Of a DNA stretch of 18,562 nt, positions 7,153-14,350 are shown one piece after another; positions within the stretch are counted from its first letter, which is position 1, and each line of letters opens with the position of its first letter. Made by a program: the position numbers and the translations under genes. Below the pieces are notes generated by a model. That model made no database searches, was not told the origin of the DNA, and saw only the letters and a list, made by a program, of their open reading frames with translations. This DNA comes from JBCCYM01 sp039190005 (GTDB lineage Bacteria > Pseudomonadota > Gammaproteobacteria > UBA12402), in contig JBCCYM010000036.1 of NCBI GenBank assembly GCA_039190005.1, positions 1 to 18,562 on the forward strand, read 5' to 3'.

Positions 7153-7156
7153 GGGA
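7111..7156. repeat. Dispersed repeat (two units) at MFS/cydX junction, with hairpin
   Basis: CCTTCGACAGGCTCAGG (7115-7131) and a variant (7138-7154) lie in the last codons of the MFS gene and run just past its stop. GGTTCCT (7111-7117) and AGGAACC (7129-7135) form a 7-bp stem around the first unit. Placed between convergent genes, the structure may serve both as a transcription stop, although no clear T-run is present. Related copies lie at 12376, 17206 and 18349. Confidence 0.75.
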
Positions 7157-7165
7157 GCTTATTTA

Positions 7166-7285
7166 TCAATAGGTTTTATGATCCTGATTTTTATCCTCAT
7201 CATCACGCATTTCCAACCACATTGCGTTTAGCACCGCGAAGGCTGCCGCCAATCCTACACCTAATACCCAAGAAAAATACCACAT
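7166..7285 (-). CDS. cydX: Cytochrome bd oxidase small subunit CydX
   Basis: This 39-residue protein begins MWYFSWVLGVGLAAAFAVLN, which closely matches the CydX/YbgT signature (E. coli begins MWYFAWILG). It is one membrane helix followed by an acidic, polar tail (LEMRDDEDKNQDHKTY) in which the conserved Glu (E25) follows the helix. CydX packs against CydA and is needed for stable, active cytochrome bd with its haems in place. It starts 18 bases after the cydB stop, behind GGTGAT, and is the last gene of the operon, the same order as in E. coli. The length is normal for the family (about 37-40 residues). Confidence 0.95.
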   Translation of the reverse strand: MWYFSWVLGVGLAAAFAVLNAMWLEMRDDEDKNQDHKTY

Positions 7286-7303
7286 ACTATCACCAAAAAT
7301 TAA

Positions 7304-8443
7304 TTAATACATACTGTCTTTATTGCGATTAAGCAAATCGGTTGTGACTTTGCCACGCAACACGCGATATACCCATGCCGTGTACAATAAAATAATCGGC
7401 ATAAAAATAATGGTTGCTACCAACATAATCTCCAATGTCAAGGCACTGGAAGAAGCGTCCCAAACCAACAAACTCGATCCCGGATTGGATGAAGAAGGCA
7501 ATAAAAATGGAAATAGACTACACCCCACTGTCGCGATAATACCGAAAATACTGATAGCCGTGAAGATAAATGCCAGTTTACCCTGACCTTTATGGGTCAA
7601 GAAAATAGCCGCGATCGCGCCAAGAAAACCACATACCGGTGCCAGCATCATCCAAGAATATAAACGATAATTGACCAACCACGCCCCGACTTGTCGCCCA
7701 ACCTGTTTATGTAAAGGATTGGAAGGACCATTATGCAAGACATTACTTAATAAAGTATAACCGTGAATACCATAAGCAATCCAAACACCGGCAACAGCAA
7801 ATAAGATAACTGTCAATATCGCGAATAAGCGGACAACTTTAGTCGCCCGTGCTTGAATATCACCTTCAGTTTTTACAACCAAGAATTGCCCACCATGCAT
7901 CACCAACATACAGACACTGACTAAGCCGCATAATAGCGCGAAAGGATTTAATAATTGGAAAAAACTACCGGTGTAGAACATGCGTAAGGTATCATCAAAA
8001 TAAAATGGCACCCCCTGTAATACATTGCCCATTGCCACACCAAAAATCAAAGGTGGCACAAAACTGCCGATAAATAACAAATAATCCCAAGTCGTGCGCC
8101 AACGCGTATGGATTAATTTACTGCGGTATTTAAAGCTGACTGGTCGTAAAATTAAGCCGCCTAATACCACAATCATTGCCAGATAAAAACCAGAAAACGA
8201 TGTCGCGTAAAGCAAGGGCCAGGCGGCAAAAATAGCGCCACCACCCAAGATAAACCACACCTGATTACCTTCCCAGGTTGGTCCGACAGTGTTAATGGTT
8301 AAACGACGCTCGGTATCGGTACGCGCGACAAACGGCAGCAACATGCCAACACCAAAATCAAAACCATCCATAATGGCAAAACCAATCAGCAGCACCCCAA
8401 GCAGTACCCACCAAATTAAACGTAGCGTCGCGTAATCAAGCAT
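7304..8443 (-). CDS. cydB: Cytochrome bd ubiquinol oxidase subunit II
   Basis: The 379 residues equal E. coli CydB in length, with clear similarity throughout: IWWVLLGVLLIGFAIMDGFD near the start, GNQVWFI, SGFYLAMI, RPVSFKYRSK, FIGSFVPPL and the ending PIILLYTAW. CydB is the structural partner of CydA in the inner membrane and has about nine membrane helices. Asp29 of the DGFDFGVG motif is kept. The residue matching E. coli Asp58, in the CydB proton path, is Glu58 (WEGNQVW), a conservative change that keeps the acid. The ATG directly abuts the cydA stop (TAAATG), and an AGGAGGG Shine-Dalgarno lies inside the end of cydA, so translation is coupled. No cydDC haem/thiol exporter genes lie nearby. 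Confidence 0.98.
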   Translation of the reverse strand: MLDYATLRLIWWVLLGVLLIGFAIMDGFDFGVGMLLPFVARTDTERRLTINTVGPTWEGNQVWFILGGGAIFAAWPLLYATSFSGFYLAMIVVLGGLILRPVSFKYRSKLIHTRWRTTWDYLLFIGSFVPPLIFGVAMGNVLQGVPFYFDDTLRMFYTGSFFQLLNPFALLCGLVSVCMLVMHGGQFLVVKTEGDIQARATKVVRLFAILTVILFAVAGVWIAYGIHGYTLLSNVLHNGPSNPLHKQVGRQVGAWLVNYRLYSWMMLAPVCGFLGAIAAIFLTHKGQGKLAFIFTAISIFGIIATVGCSLFPFLLPSSSNPGSSLLVWDASSSALTLEIMLVATIIFMPIILLYTAWVYRVLRGKVTTDLLNRNKDSMY

Positions 8444-9994
8444 TTACTTTTGCCCTCCTGATTTCTTAGCCGCCATACCATCTGGACCCAGTCGAATGTA
8501 TTTCACCATTAAATAAATTTCAACGACCGCCAATACCGAATAAAAAACAATAAAGCCGATAATCGATGTCCACAAGTCACCGGCACTTAATGACGATGAG
8601 CCGAGAAAAGTTGGCAGCTTACCGGAGACTACCCAAGGCTGACGACCGTATTCAGCGACAAACCAGCCCATGTCACTCGATATCCACGGCAAGGGTAAAC
8701 AAAGTAACGCCCACCATAAAAACCATCTTTTTTGCAAGCGACGGCGGCAGGATAAATAAAATGCCACCAGAAATAAAAGAATAAAAAAGAATCCACAGAA
8801 TACCATCACTCGGAACGCCCAGAAAATCGGCGCGACATTCGGCACAGTATCGGCAGCCGCTTGATTGATTTGCGCGGTGGTCGCGTCCACCACATTCGGT
8901 GTATAGCGTTTTAAGAGTAAACCATAACCAAGATCATTCTCGTATTTTCTGAATTGGTTCTTAGCAGATTGATTATCTGGATTCTGTTGTAATTGCTGTA
9001 AAGCACCATACGCCTGCATCCCGTTTCTAATTTTTTGTTTGTTCTGCTCAACCAACTCTTGAATACCCGGCAATGGCTGACTCACTGAACGGGTCGCGAT
9101 TAAACCCAGTACATAAGGTAGTTTAATTGCCGCGTGTGTTTTCATATTTTCCTGATCAGGAATACCAAATAGCGTTAATGAGGCGGGTGGTTTTTCAGTA
9201 TGCCACATGGCTTCCATCGCCGCGATTTTCATGTGTTGATGTTCGCCGGTCAAATAACCACTTTCATCACCTAACACAACTACGGATAACGCGGCAGCAA
9301 GTCCAAAAGAAGCCGCGACAGTCATTGAACGTTTGGCAAAAGCAAGATTGCGTCCGCGCAACATAAAATAAGAACTCACCGCTAGCACAAATATTGACCC
9401 GGTCACATAACCGGCGCTGATGGTATGGACAAATTTTGCTTGGGCTACCGGGTTAAATAATACGGCGCCAAAATCAGAAACTTCCATACGCATGGTATTA
9501 AAATCAAAGTAAGAACCGACTGGATTTTGCATCCAACCATTGGCGATCAGAATCCATAAAGCCGATAAATTGGTCCCCAACGCCAGCAAACAGGTAACAA
9601 TCCAGTGTTGGATTTTGCTAAGCCGTTCCCAACCAAAGAAAAACATACCGACAAAGGTGGCTTCAAGAAAAAAGGCCATCAACCCTTCGATGGCTAAAGG
9701 CGCGCCAAAAATATCGCCGACATATTGTGAATAATAGGCCCAATTGGTGCCGAACTGGAATTCCATCGTAATGCCGGTTGCCACACCCATGACAAAGTTA
9801 ATGCCGAATAAAACACCCCAGTATTTCACCATTTGTTTCCAAATTTCCCGACCGGTCATCACATAAACAGTTTCCATAATTGCCAGCAAAACGGATAAAC
9901 CTAAGGTCAGTGGCACAAATAAGAAATGATATAAGGCGGTTAACGCGAATTGAAAGCGGGATAAATGAACAACGTGTTCAGTTGGCAACATCAT
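8444..9994 (-). CDS. cydA: Cytochrome bd ubiquinol oxidase subunit I
   Basis: CydA oxidises ubiquinol at the periplasmic side of the inner membrane and reduces O2 to water at the haem b595/d pair. At 516 residues it matches the E. coli protein (522) with a constant offset of +4. The haem b595 ligand is H23, haem b558 ligands are H190 and M397, quinol-site residues are K256 and E261, and the haem-pocket acids are E103 and E111. The GWFVAEYGRQPW block is at 443-454. Residues of about 260-390 form the long Q-loop (GLLLKRYTPNV included), so this is the E. coli-type rather than the short-loop enzyme. AGGA lies 10 bases before the first ATG (9994); a second ATG follows directly. cydP overlaps its start by 17 bases. 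The high oxygen affinity of this enzyme type suits life at low O2. Confidence 0.98.
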   Translation of the reverse strand: MMLPTEHVVHLSRFQFALTALYHFLFVPLTLGLSVLLAIMETVYVMTGREIWKQMVKYWGVLFGINFVMGVATGITMEFQFGTNWAYYSQYVGDIFGAPLAIEGLMAFFLEATFVGMFFFGWERLSKIQHWIVTCLLALGTNLSALWILIANGWMQNPVGSYFDFNTMRMEVSDFGAVLFNPVAQAKFVHTISAGYVTGSIFVLAVSSYFMLRGRNLAFAKRSMTVAASFGLAAALSVVVLGDESGYLTGEHQHMKIAAMEAMWHTEKPPASLTLFGIPDQENMKTHAAIKLPYVLGLIATRSVSQPLPGIQELVEQNKQKIRNGMQAYGALQQLQQNPDNQSAKNQFRKYENDLGYGLLLKRYTPNVVDATTAQINQAAADTVPNVAPIFWAFRVMVFCGFFFILLFLVAFYLSCRRRLQKRWFLWWALLCLPLPWISSDMGWFVAEYGRQPWVVSGKLPTFLGSSSLSAGDLWTSIIGFIVFYSVLAVVEIYLMVKYIRLGPDGMAAKKSGGQK

Positions 9995-10175
9995 TGCTAG
10001 TGTTTCCTATGGTTATAGTTGTACCAAAAAAATGACGGGAAAGTGTGTTTCTATTGATATGCGTGGTCTGAGGATGCGAGAAACACAGCATCCACAACAC
10101 AAACAGTAATGCTAATTTAAGCACCAAAGCAAAACTGATTTCAGAGCCCAAACCCAATTTTTTTGGTTTTTTCAT
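9978..10175 (-). CDS. cydP: Putative cytochrome bd oxidase small subunit CydP
   Basis: The 65-residue product has a Lys-rich start, then one membrane helix in SEISFALVLKLALLFVLWMLCFSHP (about 11-35), then a polar tail with SRHFFGTT. The LVLKLALLFxLW...FSHP pattern and the position directly before cydA match what I recall of the CydP small-subunit family of gammaproteobacteria. Its role there is putative, presumably as an accessory subunit of cytochrome bd. Its last 17 bases overlap the cydA start in another frame, which argues for translational coupling. A promoter candidate sits about 30 bases upstream, making this the first gene of the cyd operon. No strong Shine-Dalgarno is seen before its ATG. 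If the family call is wrong, it is still very likely a real single-helix membrane protein of this operon. Confidence 0.75.
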   Translation of the reverse strand: MKKPKKLGLGSEISFALVLKLALLFVLWMLCFSHPQTTHINRNTLSRHFFGTTITIGNTSNDVAN

Positions 10176-10213
10176 TATTTTGTAAGGTTATGTTTGAGAA
10201 ATAATCCGCCGGC

Positions 10214-10242
10214 ATTGTATAAAAGAATTAAGAAAAAATCAA
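10214..10242 (-). promoter_or_regulatory. Candidate sigma-70 promoter of the cydP-cydABX operon
   Basis: On the minus strand TTGATT (10237-10242) and TACAAT (10214-10219) are separated by 17 bases, matching 4/6 and 5/6 consensus positions. Transcription would start about 32 bases before the cydP ATG, in the gap after the photolyase stop. This gives the oxidase operon its own promoter. I looked for an FNR box (TTGAT-N4-ATCAA) and did not find a complete one. Confidence 0.55.
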
Positions 10243-10257
10243 TCAATTGTTGCGATC

Positions 10258-11667
10258 TTATGACACATTTTTAAGCGAAGCAAACGCGGCAAGCGCGGCT
10301 TCTCTTGACGTTCTGAGATCAACAATGGGTTTCGGATAGGTTTCACCCAGAACAATCCCCGCGCTTTTAAGCGTCTCATCGGAAGCTTCCCAGGGATTGT
10401 GCAAATAACGATCGGACAATTTACTTAATTCAGGCACATATTGGCGAATATAATCACCTTGCGGGTCAAATTTTTTTGCTTGTGTCACCGGATTAAAAAT
10501 ACGGAAATAAGGCGCGGCATCGGCACCACAACCGGCGACCCATTGCCAGCTGGCACTGTTATTAGCGAGATCAGCGTCAACCAAACAATCCCAGAACCAT
10601 GCCGCGCCATCATGCCAATGAATACGCAAATTTTTAACTAAAAATGAAGCAACAATCATTCTCACTCGATTGTGCATGGTACCGGTTTGCCATAATTCAC
10701 GCATGCCGGCATCGACAATTGGATAACCGGTTAAGCCTTGCTGCCAATATCGCAATAGTTTTTTATTCGACTGCCAGGGAAATTGGTCAAATTTCTGCTG
10801 GAGATTTTTTTCCGGTAAATCGGGAAAATGATACAGTAAATTGTAGGAAAACTCTCGCCAAGCTAATTCACTGCAAAAATGCTGTCGATTGACATCATCC
10901 GGCCGCGCTTGCACGGCATACCAAACTTGATTAGGCGATATTTCACCAAAATGCAGATGCGGCGATAATCGGGAAACATTTTCTCGCGCGGGAAAATCTC
11001 GCCCTTCTTTATAATGATTGATGCCATTTGATAAAAATTGCTTTAATTTCTGTAACGCGGCAGCTTCACCAACCTGATTATGCGCCGCTAAGCTAGACTC
11101 CCAAGCGGCATTGCTGACTAGACGCAAGCTTTCAATGCTTGAATTGTTATTAACAGTCGTCAATTTTTCTGGTTTAGGCAAAGGCTGTCGTGGCGGTTCG
11201 GTGGATAAACAACCGCGACGATAAAAAGGCGTGAATACTTTGTAAGGGGTGCCATCATTTTTGAGTATCGTATGTGGCTCCCATAACAAAGCGCCATTAT
11301 AACTTTGCACGGCTACGCCCTGTTGTTGCAAGGTTTTTTTAATGCGTTTATCACGCTTGATACACCAGGGTTCATAACAACGATTCCAGTAGACTGCCTT
11401 AACACCATAGTGTTTGATTAACTCAGATAATATTGACTGAGGATCACCCGTTTGAACAACGAGATGACCATTCAAATCATGATTTAAAGCCAATAATGAA
11501 CGATATAGCCACCATCGGCTGGCAGCACCCATTTTGTGTATACCTGGATTTTTATCATCAACAATATACACCGGCAACACTTGAGCTTGTTTTGCTGCGA
11601 CATAAAGCGCCGGATTATCAGCTAAACGCAAATCCTGCCGAAACCAATGAATAACTATTTTTAGCAT
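10258..11667 (-). CDS. phrB: Deoxyribodipyrimidine photolyase (class I CPD photolyase)
   Basis: The 469-residue protein (E. coli 472) splits UV-induced cyclobutane pyrimidine dimers using light and FADH-. The N-terminal antenna domain begins with IHWFRQDLRLADNPAL. The FAD domain includes LSPHLHFGEISP (234-245), ELAWREF (267-273), GYPIVDAGMREL (314-325), MHNRVRM and DAAPYFRIFNP (383-393). By alignment with E. coli, the electron-transfer Trp chain W382-W359-W306 is W374-W351-W298, the lesion-contacting W277 is W270, and the flavin-N5 Asn378 is N370, so the enzyme should be active. The ATG at 11667 has AAGG about 9 bases upstream. It is transcribed in the same direction as the cyd operon but ends 15 bases before that operon's promoter candidate. 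Confidence 0.97.
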   Translation of the reverse strand: MLKIVIHWFRQDLRLADNPALYVAAKQAQVLPVYIVDDKNPGIHKMGAASRWWLYRSLLALNHDLNGHLVVQTGDPQSILSELIKHYGVKAVYWNRCYEPWCIKRDKRIKKTLQQQGVAVQSYNGALLWEPHTILKNDGTPYKVFTPFYRRGCLSTEPPRQPLPKPEKLTTVNNNSSIESLRLVSNAAWESSLAAHNQVGEAAALQKLKQFLSNGINHYKEGRDFPARENVSRLSPHLHFGEISPNQVWYAVQARPDDVNRQHFCSELAWREFSYNLLYHFPDLPEKNLQQKFDQFPWQSNKKLLRYWQQGLTGYPIVDAGMRELWQTGTMHNRVRMIVASFLVKNLRIHWHDGAAWFWDCLVDADLANNSASWQWVAGCGADAAPYFRIFNPVTQAKKFDPQGDYIRQYVPELSKLSDRYLHNPWEASDETLKSAGIVLGETYPKPIVDLRTSREAALAAFASLKNVS

Positions 11668-11672
11668 TTTAT

Positions 11673-11700
11673 TTGCCTTATCCCAAATAAATGATATAAT
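11673..11700 (+). promoter_or_regulatory. Candidate sigma-70 promoter for the secreted-protein gene
   Basis: A perfect TATAAT (11695-11700) lies 16 bases after TTGCCT (11673-11678, 4/6 of consensus). Transcription would begin near 11707, leaving a leader of about 40 bases that carries AAGGAG before the ATG. It overlaps the 5' leader of the divergent photolyase gene. Confidence 0.5.
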
Positions 11701-11748
11701 GACATATTATTACGATAATTTAACATAAATGTCTAAGGAGATTAATTG

Positions 11749-12237
11749 ATGATGCCTCATATGTTAAAAAAAATAGCTTTTTGCTTATTAGCGATTTGTA
11801 TAACCCTACCAACTTTTGCCAATAGGTTTAATACTCAACTAGAAGAATTAGCAGTAAAAGTAAATGAAACAATAAAGGTTTGGGAAATCAGAAATACTAG
11901 CGATTCATCGATTGTAGTGTGCAAAAAAGCGCAAAAGACAGAAAACACAATAAAACAAAAAGGCACAATTATTGCTGCCAATAAATCAATGCCATTCAGC
12001 AATATTCTCACTGATCCTCAAGTGGATGCTATATACGGAAAAACACCTAAAAACCAAGATGGCAGTACACCTAATGTAGACAGAAGTTTCAATATTAAAA
12101 AAGGGTCAAATTGTGACAGTGACAATAATTTATGTACTGTGACAGTGACACTCGACTTTGCTCATCGTAGTGCACATTGGATAAGTGATACGAAAGATCA
12201 CTGCCGCATTGATGATAAAACGTTATTGGTCAAATAA
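11749..12237 (+). CDS. Small secreted or periplasmic protein of unknown function, four cysteines
   Basis: I do not recognise the family. The 162-residue product opens with a Sec signal peptide: positive MLKK, hydrophobic core IAFCLLAICITL, then PTFA with likely cleavage between A24 and N25. The mature part of about 138 residues is hydrophilic, with four Cys (C58, C122, C129, C152) that could form two disulphides in the periplasm. Short beta-like stretches (TVTVTLDFAH) suggest a small beta-rich domain. There is no lipobox. AAGGAG lies 8 bases before the chosen ATG (11749); a TTG three bases earlier is less likely. The gene is divergent from phrB, has its own promoter candidate and is followed by a strong hairpin, so it is probably monocistronic. 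It is more AT-rich than its neighbours, and it could be a lineage-specific secreted protein. Confidence 0.8.
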   Translation: MMPHMLKKIAFCLLAICITLPTFANRFNTQLEELAVKVNETIKVWEIRNTSDSSIVVCKKAQKTENTIKQKGTIIAANKSMPFSNILTDPQVDAIYGKTPKNQDGSTPNVDRSFNIKKGSNCDSDNNLCTVTVTLDFAHRSAHWISDTKDHCRIDDKTLLVK

Positions 12238-12344
12238 CACACTTTCCTAAAGAAGTGCTAGCAATTTCCCGTTGATCTAATAGCTTTAAACTGTTAAGCT
12301 TCCCATGACTATTATATGTAGTGTTGAAATCTAAATTATTTTAC

Positions 12345-12373
12345 TATTTCAAGCAGCGTAACTGCTTGAAATA
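12345..12373 (+). terminator. Perfect 12-bp hairpin after the secreted-protein gene
   Basis: TATTTCAAGCAG (12345-12356) pairs perfectly with CTGCTTGAAATA (12362-12373) around a CGTAA loop. It lies 107 bases after the upstream stop codon and touches the dispersed repeat in front of hflK. The following bases (ATTGGATTTTATCC) hold only a short T stretch, so it is a plausible but not classical intrinsic terminator. It could instead be a structured element in the hflK leader. Confidence 0.5.
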
Positions 12374-12375
12374 AT

Positions 12376-12425
12376 TGGATTTTATCCTGAGCTTGTCGAA
12401 GAGTCACACCAGCGCAGGAATGACG
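12376..12425 (+). repeat. 50-bp dispersed repeat immediately upstream of hflK
   Basis: This 50-base unit starts TGGATTTTATCCTGAGCTTG and ends AGGAATGACG. It matches the unit at 17206-17255 at 44 of 50 positions by hand count. It ends 11 bases before the hflK ATG, and the Shine-Dalgarno GGGAGA (12425-12430) starts on its last base. The inner hairpin seen in the 17206 copy is degraded here. Confidence 0.85.
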
Positions 12426-12436
12426 GGAGAAAAAAT

Positions 12437-13444
12437 ATGACCGAGCCTCAAGGTTCATTTGATGTAAAACGTTGGCTGAGACAAAATCTGCCTTGGTTAT
12501 TTAAACAACGTAATAATGGCTCACCGGAAAGTGGTGACGAACAAACCCCAATCGCGTTATTAGCTTCGCTAATTATCGCTTTCTTAGCGATTGTCTGGGC
12601 GGCATCGGGCATTTATATTGTCCAGCCGGCGGAACAAGGTGTTGTCTTGCGCTTCGGGCGTTATGTCAGAACCGTCAATCCTGGGTTTCATTGGTATCCC
12701 AGATTTATTGAAAAAGCCATTGTGGTGAATGTGGATCAAGTCAATACCGTTGATCTTTCACAACTGATGCTCACGCAAGAAGAAAATATTGTCTCGGTCT
12801 CTTTTGTAGTGCAGTTCAAAATCGGTAATTTGCAACAATACTTGTTCAATGTGGTCAATCCGGTAAACAGCTTACAACAAATTCTCGATAGCGCCGTGCG
12901 TCAAGAAATCGGACAATCCAAGCTCGATCAAATTCTCACCACCGGGCGGGCGCAAATCAGTAATAAGATTTTAAAAACGATGAACCAGCTGATTGAACGT
13001 TATCAATTAGGCATTGTCATCCGCGATGTCACCATGCAGCCGGCAACCGCCCCTGAAGCGGTTAAAGTCGCTTTTGATGATGTAATTAAAGCTAGAGAAG
13101 ACAGAGCTCGATTTGAGAATGAAGCGCAAAATTACGCCAACAGTATTTTACCCAACGCTCGCGGTCAAGCCATGCGTATTATGCAAGAAGCCAACGCTTA
13201 CAAAGAAAGAGTGGTGTTACAAGCCAATGGTGATGTGGCTAAATTTCTCGCGCTGCTGCCGATTTATAATCAAGCGCCTAAAACAACCATGCAACGTATG
13301 TATTTAACGACTATGGCGGGGGTGTTTAAAAACAGTGATCTTTATGTGATTGATGGTGGCAAGGGTAATCAGAATTTATTTTATGTCCCTTTAGATAAAG
13401 CGATCACACCCACACAAGTAAAACAGGAGGGTAAAGCCCAATGA
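12437..13444 (+). CDS. hflK: HflK, membrane regulator of FtsH protease
   Basis: HflK is an SPFH/prohibitin-family inner-membrane protein that assembles with HflC into a large periplasmic cage around FtsH and limits its proteolysis of membrane proteins. The 335-residue protein has a short basic cytoplasmic start (KRWLRQNLPWLFK), one membrane helix (about 38-61), and the SPFH domain starting QPAEQGVVLRFGRYVRTVNPGFHW. A coiled-coil region follows (AREDRARFENEAQNYANSILPNARGQA). It is shorter than E. coli HflK (419), mainly through a shorter Gly-rich N-terminal region and C-terminal tail. GGGAGA precedes the ATG by 7 bases. Its TGA overlaps the hflC ATG (ATGA), as expected for partners made in equal amounts. 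It is first in a tight run of five genes. Confidence 0.96.
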   Translation: MTEPQGSFDVKRWLRQNLPWLFKQRNNGSPESGDEQTPIALLASLIIAFLAIVWAASGIYIVQPAEQGVVLRFGRYVRTVNPGFHWYPRFIEKAIVVNVDQVNTVDLSQLMLTQEENIVSVSFVVQFKIGNLQQYLFNVVNPVNSLQQILDSAVRQEIGQSKLDQILTTGRAQISNKILKTMNQLIERYQLGIVIRDVTMQPATAPEAVKVAFDDVIKAREDRARFENEAQNYANSILPNARGQAMRIMQEANAYKERVVLQANGDVAKFLALLPIYNQAPKTTMQRMYLTTMAGVFKNSDLYVIDGGKGNQNLFYVPLDKAITPTQVKQEGKAQ

Positions 13445-14340
13445 AGCAACTCTCGAAAAATTTAATTATTATTGTTATTGTCGTCGTCGCTGTTCTAGCG
13501 TATTTTTCTTTATTCACTGTCAATCAGACCCAGGAAGCGATCGTATTGCGCCTGGGTAAAATCACATTGAACGCGGACGGGAAAGCGAAAATTTACCGGC
13601 CAGGCTTGCATATCCGTCTGCCGTTTGTGACTGACATTAAAAAATTTGACATGCGTTTACACACCATGAGTGTCAATTCCTCACGTATTGTTACTATTGA
13701 GCAGAAAGACGTGCTGGTCGACGCCTTTGTTAAATGGCGCATTAATAATATTATCGCTTACTACAAATCAACCGGCGGCAATCTCGCGCGCGCTAACACC
13801 TTACTCAACCAAAAAGTCAATGATGGCTTACGCGCTGAATTTGGTAAGCAAACGATTTTAGAGCTGGTCTCCGGACAACGCGCGAATGTGATGGCGGTAC
13901 TGCGACAAAATGCCAATGAGGTGGCAATGCCTCTGGGCATTTCTATTATTGATGTGCGTATTAAACGGATCGATCTGCCGGATGAAGTCACGCAATCGGT
14001 TTATTCGCGGATGCGTTCTAATCGTGAAAAAGAAGCCTCTTTAATACGGGCGCAGGGTAAAGAAGGTGCGGAGAAAATAAAATCTCAGGCGGACGCTCAG
14101 GCAGCCGTCATCATTGCCACGGCGAAAAAGAACGCCGCGGTGATAAAAGCGGAAGGTGATAAAGAAGCCGCGGCGATTTACGCCAAAGCGTATCAACAGA
14201 ATCCGGAATTTTACGCTTTTTTCCGCAGCTTGGAAGCTTATCAAAACGTGTTTAGCGATAAACATAAAAAAACATTAGTGCTCAAACCCGATAGCCAGTT
14301 TTTTAAATATTTTGATGACAACAACGCGGTAAAACAATAA
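13441..14340 (+). CDS. hflC: HflC, membrane regulator of FtsH protease
   Basis: This SPFH-family partner of HflK has 299 residues. A membrane helix at 7-25 (NLIIIVIVVVAVLAYFSLF) is followed by VNQTQEAIVLRLGKI and the PGLHIRLPFVTDIKKFDMR segment typical of HflC. A long Ala/Glu/Lys-rich coiled coil (REKEASLIRAQGKEGAEKIK onward) then leads to the conserved ending PEFYAFFRSLEAY. Most of the protein lies in the periplasm, forming the HflKC cage with HflK. The start overlaps the hflK stop by 4 bases, with AGGAGG 10 bases upstream inside hflK. Length is a little below E. coli (334) with all recognisable regions present. Confidence 0.96.
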   Translation: MKQLSKNLIIIVIVVVAVLAYFSLFTVNQTQEAIVLRLGKITLNADGKAKIYRPGLHIRLPFVTDIKKFDMRLHTMSVNSSRIVTIEQKDVLVDAFVKWRINNIIAYYKSTGGNLARANTLLNQKVNDGLRAEFGKQTILELVSGQRANVMAVLRQNANEVAMPLGISIIDVRIKRIDLPDEVTQSVYSRMRSNREKEASLIRAQGKEGAEKIKSQADAQAAVIIATAKKNAAVIKAEGDKEAAAIYAKAYQQNPEFYAFFRSLEAYQNVFSDKHKKTLVLKPDSQFFKYFDDNNAVKQ

Positions 14341-14350
14341 ATAAGTCCTT

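Noticed and set aside
7304..8443. CydB Glu58 instead of Asp58 as a functional defect
   Set aside because: A conservative acid-for-acid change at a proton-path residue; the rest of the protein is intact and full length.
8566..9734. Plus-strand frames inside the cyd operon
   Set aside because: Shadows of cydA on the opposite strand; cydA has all its haem ligands and full length.
10214..10246. FNR box in the cydP promoter (TTGAT repeats)
   Set aside because: Two overlapping TTGATT hexamers are present, but no ATCAA half-site at the 4-base spacing an FNR dimer needs.
10258..11667. Photolyase possibly inactive because TGTMHNR replaces E. coli TGWMHNR
   Set aside because: The changed residue is not part of the electron-transfer Trp chain; that chain, the lesion-contacting Trp and the flavin Asn are all conserved.
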